From assembly GCA_018883785.1 (NCBI GenBank), contig JAHLFO010000111.1:1-64000 (forward strand): a stretch of 64,000 nucleotides of DNA, in the 5' to 3' direction. Each line of letters begins with the position of its first letter. The stretch's first letter is position 1. The position numbers and the translations under genes are program-made. This DNA comes from Candidatus Bacteroides intestinipullorum. GTDB lineage: Bacteria > Bacteroidota > Bacteroidia > Bacteroidales > Bacteroidaceae. A model generated the notes under the pieces. It saw nothing but the letters and a program-made list of their open reading frames with translations. It did no database searches and was not told the DNA's origin. This document shows, in pieces, positions 30,193 through 39,981 of this stretch.

Positions 30193-33087
30193 ATGAGAAA
30201 ACTAGTTTATACATTATTATATAGCCTCCTCTTGTCGTTCGTTTCTTTGGGAATGGAAGCGAATGTAGGATGGAACAGCTTCATTGTGAACTTCAACAAG
30301 AAACATTATGGCAATGGGGCGCAGACGTGGCAGATCGCTTCCTATGGGAACCGTTGGACGTACTTTGCCAATAAAAACGGGTTGGTGCAGTTTGATGGAG
30401 ATAATTGGCAACTTTTCCCGTTGAACAATTCGCTGGATGCACGCTCGGTGTTGCCTTCCAAGCTGCATAACAGGATTTATGTAGGCGGTGTCAATGAATT
30501 CGGCTACTTTGAACCCAATGCTACAGGCGAACTCGTTTACCAAAGTCTGTCGGACACATTGGACGCCTCCATGCGTTATCTGGGCAATGTGTGGGGCGTA
30601 CACGAGATAGACAACATCCTCTATTTCCAAGGGGATGGATGCATCGTCAAGCAGCTGGATGGAAAATACACGTTGATTAATCCGGGATGCAAGATAGACT
30701 GTTCGGACTTGGTGAATGGCGTGCTTTACCTGAGTACGGACAAAGGCATCCGTCTGCTGGTGGGCAATGAGCTTATCCCGCTGAACGGTGCGGAGCAATT
30801 GCCCTCCAACCGCATCCGAGGGATTGTACCCTACGAGGACGGCATCCTGATTGCCACGGCTTACCATGGCTTGTTCTATTATGACGGGCATACTGTGGAG
30901 CCTTTCATTACCGGCGCGGAAGACTTCATGCGCCGCAACGAGGTATTCTGCATCACCCGCCAGGGCAACCGTATCGCACTGGGTACCATCCACAACGGAT
31001 TGATGTTGATAGATTGCACCACCCGCGAACTCAGTTTCTTCAACGAAAACAATGGATTGCAAAACAACACTGTATTGTCCGTAGCCTTTGATCCCAACGG
31101 CAACTTGTGGGCCGGCTTGGACAACGGAATGGCTTACGTCTGCCTAGCTTCCCCCTTCACCAACTTGTATTCCCATCCTCATCATGGCACCGGTTATACG
31201 GCGGCTGTCCAAGGCGATTGTCTCTATTTGGGGACCAACCGAGGTCTGATTTACATCCCGTGGCCTACGCAGCGGGATGACGGGAGACAGCCGGAAATCC
31301 GCCACGTACATGGCTCCAGCGGACAGGTGTGGGGATTGTGCCGCATCGGCGAAGAGCTATTTTGTCTGCACGACCGAGGTATTTTCCGGGTAGCCGGTTC
31401 TACCTTGGAGCGCATCACCGACCTCGTCGGCACCTGGACTTGCCAGCAAGTGGAGGGGCATCCCGACCTGATGTATGTCGGAACCTATGACGGCATCTAC
31501 CTGCTGAAGAAAACCGGAACGGAGTGGCGCAAACTGTGGAAAATAAACAATATGAACCACTCAGCCCGCTGGTTTGAACAAGAGTCTGCCCACGTCTTGT
31601 GGATTTATGTCACAGATCATATCTCGCGCATTGAGCTGAATGAGGACCTGTCCGATGTGGTCACCAGCAAGGAATACTACCAGAAAGACGGCTTCCCCTC
31701 AAAGCGTGATGTGTATGTCAGCAAGGTGAAAGACCGGATATACTTCCCCACACCGTCAGGCATTTACCGCCACAATCCGTCCACCGACCGCATGGAGCCT
31801 TGCCTCGAAATGGACAGCCTGCTGGGCGGTTCCATCCCTTACCGATACTTGGTAGAACGGGGCAACCGCCTGATGGCTCTAAGCCCATACGGCATCTATA
31901 TCACCGATTTGGAGGCGACCGGTGGTCGTGCAGCCAACAAACAGGTGCACCTGATTCAAGCCCCCTTGGTGGAGTTGCAGCCGGACAATAAGGTTTTCAT
32001 TCCAGTCTCCGATTCGCTCATGGTGCTGCCCAACGAGAATGGGTTTGCCCTCTTCCATCTTCCCGTTGAGACTTCCGGGCCAGCCTTCGACTTGCCCTCC
32101 GGTATAGAAAGCATGTACCTTTCTGCTTCAAGAGACTCACTGGTCTACAAAGCCAATTTTCTGAAAGACAAGGAAGTGCCAGCCATCAGTTATGCATACA
32201 ATTCTGTACGATTTGAGTACACTGTCCCGTTTTTGCTGAAAGACAATGAGGTGCGTTTCCAATACCGCCTGAACAACGGGAAGTGGTCCACGCCCGGCAA
32301 TATCCGGACAAAGGAATACAGCAACCTGCACGAAGGGGCTTATACCTTCGAGGTACGTACGCTCTTTCCGGACGGCACCTCCACAACTGATGCGATAGCC
32401 TTCGAGATACTCCCCCCGTGGTATCGTTCATGGCCGGCCTATATAGGCTACCTCGTACTCATGGTAGCCCTGGTATGGGGACTGATCCGCTGGGACGCAG
32501 CGCGCATGAGCCGCAAGCAGAGGCTGGCTGTGGTGCAGAAAGACCAGGAGATCAAGGAGATGGAACAAGAGTACGAAGCCGAGAAGGCACAACACGAAAA
32601 GCAAATCATCCAGCTGGAAAAAGAGAAACTGGAGTATGACCTGCAACACAAAAGCCAGGAGATGGTCAACCTGATGATCAACTTCACCCGCAAGAATGAG
32701 GTATTGACTGAAATCAAAACCGAAATCATGAAGGTGGCGGCCGAACTGAAGGGGGAGAGTGCCCGAGAAACCAAACGCCATCTGGTCTTAATCAACGGGA
32801 AGATAGATGCGAACATCCAAAGCGACGAAGTACTGAAGCGTATCGAGGAGCAGTTTGACTTGCTGCACAACAACTTCATGAAGCGCCTCCACGAACACCA
32901 TCCCGGCCTCTCCAACAACGAACGCATGATGTGCGCCTACCTGAAGATGAACCTATCGACCAAGGAGATTGCCCCGCTGCTGAATATCTCGGTACGTGGC
33001 GTGGAGACCATGCGCTACCGCCTGCGCAAGAAGCTCGGCTTGGAGCGCGAAGACAGCCTGAGCGACTACCTGAACAACCAATTGTAA
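30193..33087 (+). CDS. Membrane-spanning regulator: beta-propeller + Y_Y_Y sensor, TM, coiled coil, LuxR-type HTH, no kinase domain
   Basis: Signal peptide, propeller repeats, WYRSWPAYIGYLVLMVALVWGLIRW TM, C-terminal LSNNERMMCAYLKMNLSTKEIAPLLNISVRGVETMRYRLRKKL. Confidence 0.88.
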   Translation: MRKLVYTLLYSLLLSFVSLGMEANVGWNSFIVNFNKKHYGNGAQTWQIASYGNRWTYFANKNGLVQFDGDNWQLFPLNNSLDARSVLPSKLHNRIYVGGVNEFGYFEPNATGELVYQSLSDTLDASMRYLGNVWGVHEIDNILYFQGDGCIVKQLDGKYTLINPGCKIDCSDLVNGVLYLSTDKGIRLLVGNELIPLNGAEQLPSNRIRGIVPYEDGILIATAYHGLFYYDGHTVEPFITGAEDFMRRNEVFCITRQGNRIALGTIHNGLMLIDCTTRELSFFNENNGLQNNTVLSVAFDPNGNLWAGLDNGMAYVCLASPFTNLYSHPHHGTGYTAAVQGDCLYLGTNRGLIYIPWPTQRDDGRQPEIRHVHGSSGQVWGLCRIGEELFCLHDRGIFRVAGSTLERITDLVGTWTCQQVEGHPDLMYVGTYDGIYLLKKTGTEWRKLWKINNMNHSARWFEQESAHVLWIYVTDHISRIELNEDLSDVVTSKEYYQKDGFPSKRDVYVSKVKDRIYFPTPSGIYRHNPSTDRMEPCLEMDSLLGGSIPYRYLVERGNRLMALSPYGIYITDLEATGGRAANKQVHLIQAPLVELQPDNKVFIPVSDSLMVLPNENGFALFHLPVETSGPAFDLPSGIESMYLSASRDSLVYKANFLKDKEVPAISYAYNSVRFEYTVPFLLKDNEVRFQYRLNNGKWSTPGNIRTKEYSNLHEGAYTFEVRTLFPDGTSTTDAIAFEILPPWYRSWPAYIGYLVLMVALVWGLIRWDAARMSRKQRLAVVQKDQEIKEMEQEYEAEKAQHEKQIIQLEKEKLEYDLQHKSQEMVNLMINFTRKNEVLTEIKTEIMKVAAELKGESARETKRHLVLINGKIDANIQSDEVLKRIEEQFDLLHNNFMKRLHEHHPGLSNNERMMCAYLKMNLSTKEIAPLLNISVRGVETMRYRLRKKLGLEREDSLSDYLNNQL

Positions 33088-33101
33088 TTTCTTTTACCCG
33101 G

Positions 33102-33127
33102 CACGGACAGCCACGTTCCTGTCCGTG
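33102..33127. terminator. Hairpin downstream of the regulator, merging with the 22-bp array
   Basis: CACGGACAG-ccacgttc-CTGTCCGTG, perfect 9-bp stem. Confidence 0.6.
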
Positions 33128-33128
33128 T

Positions 33129-33194
33129 TTACCCATGCCCGCGCCCGCGCTTACCCATGCCTGCGCCCGTGCTTACCTATGCCTGCGCCCACAC
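33129..33194 (-). repeat. 22-bp tandem array between the regulator and susC
   Basis: TTACCCATGCCCGCGCCCGCGC / TTACCCATGCCTGCGCCCGTGC / TTACCTATGCCTGCGCCCACAC; reverse-complement unit is AAGCACGGGCGCAGGCATGGGT, same family as the dnaK array. Confidence 0.92.
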
Positions 33195-33281
33195 TCGGAG
33201 ATAGAGCTGTTTCCCTCCATGAAGGCTTGCTAATTTTATGCAAAGAGGATAAATCTTTGTTTTATGTTGTGCAACATATAA

Positions 33282-33378
33282 TTGGCGTACCCTATAAAGT
33301 AGACATTATAGACTGATTTTAAGCGTATTATTGCAGTTTGGCGTATTATTGACGTATATCTACATCCCTTTTGGCGTA
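33282..33378 (+). promoter_or_regulatory. Cluster of TTGGCGTA-type direct repeats upstream of susC (putative operator)
   Basis: GCGTA at 33285, 33323, 33341, 33374; GCGTATTATTG perfectly repeated at 33323 and 33341. Confidence 0.5.
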
Positions 33379-33420
33379 GTTGCGAATTGACTATTTTCAT
33401 TGACCTAAATCAATTCTGCA

Positions 33421-33428
33421 TACATTTG
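33421..33428 (+). promoter_or_regulatory. -7 promoter element for susC
   Basis: TACATTTG matches TAnnTTTG. Confidence 0.55.
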
Positions 33429-33483
33429 TCGTGCTCTTAGTGGAGCAATTTTGTGATTCGTTAATCTTAATACAGTAAAACTT

Positions 33484-36400
33484 ATGAAAAAGCTGTTGTC
33501 AGTTTTATTCTTGCTAAGCTTTACCTTGGCTTCTGTATATGCCCAAGATATACAGGTAAAAGGTACAGTGGTGAGCGGGTCGGATGATTTCCCGCTGCCC
33601 GGTGTGAATGTGGTAGTGAAAGGTACTACCCAAGGTGTGATTACCGACCTCGACGGTAACTTCATGATTTCCGTTCCTTCCGATGCGGTGCTGACCTTCA
33701 CCTACATCGGCTTCAAGACCCAAGAAGTGGCCGTGAACGGGAAAACAACCTTAAATGTAGTGTTGGATGAAGACACGGAAACGCTGGAAGAAGTAGTCGT
33801 GGTGGGTTACGGTGTCCAGAAGAAAAGCGTGGTGACGGCCTCCATCGCCAAGGTTTCCGCAGACGACCTGGAAAACAAAGCCCCTGTCCGTATGGATAAT
33901 GCCTTGAAAGGTCTGGCTGCCGGCGTGGATGTCACCTCATCTTCCGGTCAACCGGGTGCCAGCCCCCGCGTGCGCATCCGTGGTATCGGTACCATCAACA
34001 ACAGCGACCCGCTGTACATCGTGGACGGTATGCCCATCAGTGGCGGTCTGGACTTCGTGAACCCCAACGACATCGAGTCTATCGAGGTGCTGAAAGATGC
34101 CGCTTCCGGTGCCATCTATGGTGCGCGTGCCGCCAACGGTGTCATCCTGGTGACGACCAAGAAAGGCAAACTGGGCAAGACCAGCATCAACTACAACTTC
34201 TCCTACGGCTGGCAAAGCGCCTGGAAACGCCGCGAGGTGACCAGTGCCACGGACTACGCCATCCTGCAAAACGAGAAGTACATGAACGGCGGCCAGGCAC
34301 CCTTGTATGCCGACCCCTATAACCTGACGGACATCAACGGCAACCCTGTGACCGGCTTCGGCACGGACTGGCAGGATGCCGTGTTCAACGACGGCGCACC
34401 TGTGGTGAACCACGACGTGACCATCAGCGGCGCCACGGAGAAGGTGAACTACTACCTCTCCCTGGGCTACTACTCGCAAGACGGTATCGTGGGCGGTAAC
34501 TACGGGCAGTCCAACTACGACCGTTTGACCCTCCGCTCGAACACCTCCTACAATCTGATTGACGCCTCGAAGGAACGCTCCTTCCTCAACAAGCTGGATC
34601 TGAGCGTCAACGTGGCCTACATGCGCACGCACTCCACGGGCGTTTCCGAGAACTCCGAGTTCGGCTCCATCCTGGGTTCTGCCCTCTACCTGTCGCCCAT
34701 ACTCCCCATCACAGTATCGGGCGCCACTGCCGACGAAATGGTGAACTATTACGAATCCCAGGGATTTGACCTGCCCCGCGACCCGAACGGCAATGCCTAC
34801 ACCGTGCCCAGCTACTTCGGCTCGTACAACGAGATGAACAACCCGCTGGCCATGATGACGCTGAATCCGCAGAAGAACTTCTCGCACAAGTTCGTGCCCA
34901 AGTTCAGCATCGACCTGCAGCTGTGGGATAACTTGAAATACCACTTCAGCTACAGTGCCGACATGTCCTTCTGGGGCTACGATGCAGCTACGGTCAGCAA
35001 GCATTACCTCTCCGGCAACAACAACGCCACGCACACCAGCGCCAGCGCCAACCGGCAGCAGAACGTGACGTGGCAGATAGAAAACACGCTGACCTACGAC
35101 AAGACCTTCGGCAAACACACCGTGGGTGTCGTGCTGGGCCAGTCGGCCTTGAAGTACAAGGGCGACCAGGTAGGCGGCAGCCGCTGGAACCTAGTGAATC
35201 CGAATAAGCCCTCTATCGACTATGCCACAGGCAGTGTCATCGACGGCGTGGCCCAATTCAGCGTCTACGGCGCTCCGTTCGTGGAGCACACGATGGCCTC
35301 CATGTTCGGCCGCTTGAGCTACAACTACGATGAACGCTACATGGTGCAAGCCACTGTACGCCGCGACGGCTCCAGCCGCTTCGGTCCCAATAATAAATAT
35401 GGTATCTTCCCCTCCTTCTCCGCCGGATGGAACGTGATGAACGAATCCTTCATGGAGGACACGCGCGACTGGCTCTCCAACCTGAAGATCCGCTTTAGCT
35501 GGGGTAAGAACGGTAACGACAACATCGACGACTTCGGCTATACGTCCCTGACCGCCATGGGCAACAACGTCCTCTTCGGCAAGGATGCCATCAAGTGGAA
35601 CGGCTCCAAGGCTTCCCGCCTGTCCAACCCCGACCTGCGTTGGGAAGAGAGCGAGCAGACCGACATAGGTATCGACCTGGGCTTCTTCAACGGTGCATTG
35701 ACAGCCAGCATCGACTACTACATCAAGAAGACCAACGGCATGATCATCGAGATGCCCATCCCCAGCTACGTGGGCGAGACGAAGCCCTTGGGCAACGTGG
35801 GCGACATGGAGAACAAGGGCGTTGAGTTTGAACTGGGCTACAAATGGAACATCGGCGATGCGCACTTCTCCGTCAAGGGTAACGCCACGTACCTGAAGAA
35901 CACCCTGAAAAATCTGGGTAACGACACAGGCTACATCGACCTGGACGGCATCCAGGGCCTCTCCGGCGGCGGTACGCGCGGTTCTAACGGCCAGCCTTTC
36001 CCCTACTTCTTCGGCTATAAGACGGACGGTGTCTTCCAGAACGTGGCCGAAGTACAAGCCTATGTCAATAAGGACGGCAACCTGATCATGCCGGATGCCG
36101 TGCCGGGCGACGTGCGCTTTGTGGACGTGAACGGCGACGGACAGATTACAGCCGACGACCGCACCAACATCGGTAACGGCACGCCCGACTGGACCTACGG
36201 TCTGAATCTGAACGCCGACTGGAAGGGCTTTGACTTCAACATCTTCTTCCAGGGCGTGGCCGGCAACGAGGTGTTCGACGGCACATTCCGCTCGGATGTC
36301 AGCTCTGGTAACTATCCTTCGTGGATGCTGGGCCGCTGGACGGGCGAAGGCACTTCCAACAAGTATCCGCGTCTGACGCTGGGCGACGACACCAACTGGC

Positions 36401-36663
36401 AGGTATCCGACCTCTACGTGTGCGACGGCTCTTACTTCCGCCTGAAGAACATCACGCTGGGCTACACCCTGCCGCAGAACCTGACCCGCAAGGTCTGCAT
36501 CGAACGTCTCCGCGTCTATGTACAGGCCGAGAACCTGGCCACGTGGACCAAATACTGGGGCTTCGACCCGGAAATTTCGTCCGGAGCCACCTCGCTGGGC
36601 GTGGACCGCGGTATCTATCCGCAGGCACGCACCTTCACCATCGGTGCCAACATTTCATTTTAA
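33484..36663 (+). CDS. SusC/RagA family TonB-linked outer membrane protein
   Basis: Carboxypeptidase-D-like N-terminal domain, plug VRIRGIGTINNSDPLYIVDGMPI, C-terminal beta-strand. Confidence 0.97.
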   Translation: MKKLLSVLFLLSFTLASVYAQDIQVKGTVVSGSDDFPLPGVNVVVKGTTQGVITDLDGNFMISVPSDAVLTFTYIGFKTQEVAVNGKTTLNVVLDEDTETLEEVVVVGYGVQKKSVVTASIAKVSADDLENKAPVRMDNALKGLAAGVDVTSSSGQPGASPRVRIRGIGTINNSDPLYIVDGMPISGGLDFVNPNDIESIEVLKDAASGAIYGARAANGVILVTTKKGKLGKTSINYNFSYGWQSAWKRREVTSATDYAILQNEKYMNGGQAPLYADPYNLTDINGNPVTGFGTDWQDAVFNDGAPVVNHDVTISGATEKVNYYLSLGYYSQDGIVGGNYGQSNYDRLTLRSNTSYNLIDASKERSFLNKLDLSVNVAYMRTHSTGVSENSEFGSILGSALYLSPILPITVSGATADEMVNYYESQGFDLPRDPNGNAYTVPSYFGSYNEMNNPLAMMTLNPQKNFSHKFVPKFSIDLQLWDNLKYHFSYSADMSFWGYDAATVSKHYLSGNNNATHTSASANRQQNVTWQIENTLTYDKTFGKHTVGVVLGQSALKYKGDQVGGSRWNLVNPNKPSIDYATGSVIDGVAQFSVYGAPFVEHTMASMFGRLSYNYDERYMVQATVRRDGSSRFGPNNKYGIFPSFSAGWNVMNESFMEDTRDWLSNLKIRFSWGKNGNDNIDDFGYTSLTAMGNNVLFGKDAIKWNGSKASRLSNPDLRWEESEQTDIGIDLGFFNGALTASIDYYIKKTNGMIIEMPIPSYVGETKPLGNVGDMENKGVEFELGYKWNIGDAHFSVKGNATYLKNTLKNLGNDTGYIDLDGIQGLSGGGTRGSNGQPFPYFFGYKTDGVFQNVAEVQAYVNKDGNLIMPDAVPGDVRFVDVNGDGQITADDRTNIGNGTPDWTYGLNLNADWKGFDFNIFFQGVAGNEVFDGTFRSDVSSGNYPSWMLGRWTGEGTSNKYPRLTLGDDTNWQVSDLYVCDGSYFRLKNITLGYTLPQNLTRKVCIERLRVYVQAENLATWTKYWGFDPEISSGATSLGVDRGIYPQARTFTIGANISF

Positions 36664-36685
36664 CCCTTAAAACCAACAGACCATT

Positions 36686-38266
36686 ATGAAGACAAACAAG
36701 ATATTGACCATCAGCCTGCTGGCCGCAACCACGCTGTTCACCACCGGTTGCAAGGACAGCTTCCTGGAAGTGGAGAACCCCACGGGCGAACCGCTGGAGG
36801 ATTACTATACGACAGACGAGCACATACAGGAGGCACTCATCGCCGCCTACGACCCCATCCACTGGGCCGACTGGGGATTGGGCCAATACAACGCCCTGAA
36901 CATCGACGGCGAAATCATGGGCGACAACTTCTGGGTGGGCGGCTCCAACCCCGCTGACATGCAGAACTGGCACATGCTGTCCAACTACGAGGCTAACGCC
37001 AATAACACGCTCAGCTCGCTCTGGACGGTAGACTACTCCGGCATCAAGCGTTGCAACGACCTGCTGCAATACCTGGACTGGGCCACAGACGTGACGGAAA
37101 CCAACCGTGCCCTCTACGAGATGCAGGCCCGTCTGCTCCGCGTGTTCTATTATAATATGCTGTGGCACTATTTCGGCAACGTACCCTTCTACCTGGAGAA
37201 CCTGGACGAACCGCCTTACACCGCCCCGCAGCTCACGGCTGACGAAGTGTACAACAACCTGATCACCGAGTTGGAAGCAGTCATTGATGCCAACGTGTTG
37301 CCGTTGAAGTATTACAAGGATGCCAATGGCAACGATGATGAAGGCCAGTTGGGACGTGTCACGCAGGCCATGGCCTATATGATGTACGCCGAAATGGTGT
37401 TGTATCAGAACGACGAAAGCCGTTTCACCCGTGCCTTGGAGCACATGCGTGCTATCATCTCCAGCAGCGACTTCGACCTCAATCCAGAATATGCCGATAT
37501 CTGGAAAACGGAAGGCGAATGGTGCATCGAGTCCATTTGGGAAATCAACTATGAGCAACTGAACTCCGAGCGCGGCTGGAACAGCCCGTTGGCCGTGGGC
37601 GGCACGGTGCTCCCCACGCTGATTTCGCCCAACACCATCAGCGGCGATCCGGACTGGACCAGCCCCGACGGCTGGGGATTCCTGCCCGTGCGGGTAGAGA
37701 CGGTGGACCTCTTCAGCGAGGAGGACAAGCGTCGCGAAGCCACTTTCTGGGATTTGCGCGACAAGCCCGAAGTGACCTACACAGCCCGCTACCAAGACAC
37801 CCGCATCTGGCTGAATAAGTACCGCCCGTACAACAAGAACAACCAGTCGGCACCGTTCGACCAGAACCTGAACTACAATAACAACTACCGTTATTACCGC
37901 TATGCCGAGACCCTGCTGAATGCAGCCGAGCTCTCCTTGCGCACCGGCGGAAGCCCCACGGGCGATGCCCTGACCTGGGTGAACGAGGTGCGCAGCCGTG
38001 CCGGATTGAACGACCTGGGCCGCGTGACGGTGAACGACGTGCTGACGGAACGCCGTCTGGAGTTCGTGGGCGAAGGCAAGCGCTACTTCGACCTGGTACG
38101 TGCCGAAGGCATCGCCGAAGCCGGAGCCGAGAACAAAGCTTCCACGGCATTGGTGCCCGACCAGTATGGCTACCGCACCAACAGCTGGACGCCGAACAAG
38201 AAATACATCCCCATCGCACAGGCCGAGCTGGACTCTGACCCCGCGTTGGTTCAGAACAATTATTAA
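36686..38266 (+). CDS. SusD/RagB family nutrient-binding lipoprotein
   Basis: Lipoprotein signal (LFTTGCKDSFLEVENP), SusD C-terminal motif (NEVRSRAGL...LTERRLEFVGEGKRYFDLVR). Confidence 0.97.
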   Translation: MKTNKILTISLLAATTLFTTGCKDSFLEVENPTGEPLEDYYTTDEHIQEALIAAYDPIHWADWGLGQYNALNIDGEIMGDNFWVGGSNPADMQNWHMLSNYEANANNTLSSLWTVDYSGIKRCNDLLQYLDWATDVTETNRALYEMQARLLRVFYYNMLWHYFGNVPFYLENLDEPPYTAPQLTADEVYNNLITELEAVIDANVLPLKYYKDANGNDDEGQLGRVTQAMAYMMYAEMVLYQNDESRFTRALEHMRAIISSSDFDLNPEYADIWKTEGEWCIESIWEINYEQLNSERGWNSPLAVGGTVLPTLISPNTISGDPDWTSPDGWGFLPVRVETVDLFSEEDKRREATFWDLRDKPEVTYTARYQDTRIWLNKYRPYNKNNQSAPFDQNLNYNNNYRYYRYAETLLNAAELSLRTGGSPTGDALTWVNEVRSRAGLNDLGRVTVNDVLTERRLEFVGEGKRYFDLVRAEGIAEAGAENKASTALVPDQYGYRTNSWTPNKKYIPIAQAELDSDPALVQNNY

Positions 38267-38293
38267 TAGTAACCTTATTTACAAAAGACTGAT

Positions 38294-39646
38294 ATGAAAA
38301 GTATATTCAAATACATGGCCATCTTGGCCGCCGGCATCGGGCTGGCCGCCTGTTCGCCCGAGGAGTTCGAGGGAGCCAGCGGCAACGTCCCCCAGGCATC
38401 GGACTATGCCGACAACTTCACGGTGACTGTAGACCAATCGACCAACAACGCCACCTTCGAGTTCACGTCCGCTCCCGGTGTCACTCCGGTCTGGATTATT
38501 GACGGAACCACCTATTCCACGGAATACAGCTTCACGCGCTTCTACCGCAAGGCAGGCACATACAGCGTGGAATGCAAAGTGCGCAATGCCGACGGCATCA
38601 GCGATGGTTCCATCACCAAGGAATTCATCATCGAGAAAACGCAAATGAACGGCTTCGGCGGTTTTGACCCCGAGAGTGACTTCAACTTGTTCAAAGGCGT
38701 CACGTTCGACGAACCTTCCTTCTACTATGCGCCGGGATGGGCACAAGTGGCAAATCCGTCGTACACGTACATCGATGGGACGTATTCGCTGACCCTGCCG
38801 ACCGCTACCTCCGAACGCTGGCAGGCACAGATGCTCATCAATACAGGCGTGGCCATCACGTCCGGTGCATCGTATGACTTCTCCGTCATCATGACATCCA
38901 CCACGGCCCACAGCGGCGTGAAGGTGAAGATCTGCCAGGCCGACGATGACAACCTCATCCTCATGGACCAGGATTTCTCGTTGGAAGCCAATGAACCGAA
39001 GGCACTCTGGGCATCCGGTTTGGAAGGCGTAGACCTGAGCAACGTCAAGGTAGTATTCGACTTCGGTGGCAATGCCGACAACACAGACATCATCATCGAA
39101 AGCTTTGTCCTGAAAGATCATGCTAACGACGATGGCACAGTAGTGCCCGACGAACCGGAACAGCCCGAACCGACATGGAGCGACGTGGACAGCCCGGACA
39201 ACCTCTGGAGCACGGCCAATTACACGACGACCTTCTATTACGCCCCGGGCTGGACACAGATTGCCGACCCGACGTACAGCCAGGACGGCACGACCCACTC
39301 GCTGACCTTTGCGGAGGCTACCGCCGAGAAGTGGCAGAACCAGTTCACCCTGACCACGGACAACGTGGCCCTGTCTGCTGGCGAAAGCTATGACTTCCGT
39401 GTCATCGTGCACACCAGCGTTGAACTCCCGGCCATGACTTACAAGATTTGCCAGGCCGATGATGATGCCAATGCCCTCTTCGAACTGACAACCGCCGTGG
39501 CAGCCAACGAGGACGTGGCCGTGAAAGCCATCAACGTGCCGGGCGTGGCCATTACCCAAGGCAAGCTGGTATTTGACTTCGGCGGCAATGCGGCCAACAC
39601 GACCGTGACGCTGAGCGACATCATCTTGCAGGTGCACAAGGACTGA
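38294..39646 (+). CDS. SusE-position surface glycan-binding lipoprotein with PKD-like domain and two tandem CBM-like domains
   Basis: Lipobox (GLAACSPEE); duplicated ~140-aa blocks (FYYAPGWAQVANPSYTY... and FYYAPGWTQIADPTYSQ...). Confidence 0.8.
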   Translation: MKSIFKYMAILAAGIGLAACSPEEFEGASGNVPQASDYADNFTVTVDQSTNNATFEFTSAPGVTPVWIIDGTTYSTEYSFTRFYRKAGTYSVECKVRNADGISDGSITKEFIIEKTQMNGFGGFDPESDFNLFKGVTFDEPSFYYAPGWAQVANPSYTYIDGTYSLTLPTATSERWQAQMLINTGVAITSGASYDFSVIMTSTTAHSGVKVKICQADDDNLILMDQDFSLEANEPKALWASGLEGVDLSNVKVVFDFGGNADNTDIIIESFVLKDHANDDGTVVPDEPEQPEPTWSDVDSPDNLWSTANYTTTFYYAPGWTQIADPTYSQDGTTHSLTFAEATAEKWQNQFTLTTDNVALSAGESYDFRVIVHTSVELPAMTYKICQADDDANALFELTTAVAANEDVAVKAINVPGVAITQGKLVFDFGGNAANTTVTLSDIILQVHKD

Positions 39647-39673
39647 TTGCTCGTTCTAAATAAGGTTGACTGA

Positions 39674-39735
39674 CGAAGGCCGCGCCGGAACGAAAGGAAG
39701 CATGAGAATCCTTTCCTTGTTTGGGCACGGCCTTC
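39674..39735. repeat. Long nested hairpin downstream of the SusE-position gene
   Basis: GAAGGCCGCGCC...GGCACGGCCTTC with inner AAAGGA/TCCTTT pairing. Confidence 0.65.
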
Positions 39736-39770
39736 TCTCTTATCTTCCCTTTGTGGCGGATCGGAATAGA

Positions 39771-39807
39771 AAAGGTGGCACCTTTGCCTACCAAAGGTGC
39801 CACCTTT
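39771..39807. repeat. Perfect 16-bp stem/5-nt loop hairpin
   Basis: AAAGGTGGCACCTTTG-CCTAC-CAAAGGTGCCACCTTT. Confidence 0.9.
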
Positions 39808-39981
39808 GTATAGAATCAATGGCATTGATTCCAGACGTAGACAGGGAAGAAATGATGCCTTGATATTCCTGGAGTAGGGCCTTTCTATCCCATAGGTTCA
39901 CCGACTGGGGGATTATATCGCGGATAGGACAATATCGTATAAATTAATTCTAAAGACATACTTAATAAATAACGATTGATT

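Noticed and set aside
33125-33316. 63-aa ORF with HARARAYPCLRPCLPMPAP repeats
   Set aside because: Translation of the 22-bp tandem array, not a protein gene.
33937-36057. Long minus-strand ORFs (393 and 288 aa) inside susC
   Set aside because: susC is unambiguous on the plus strand; low-complexity V/G/H-rich antisense translation.
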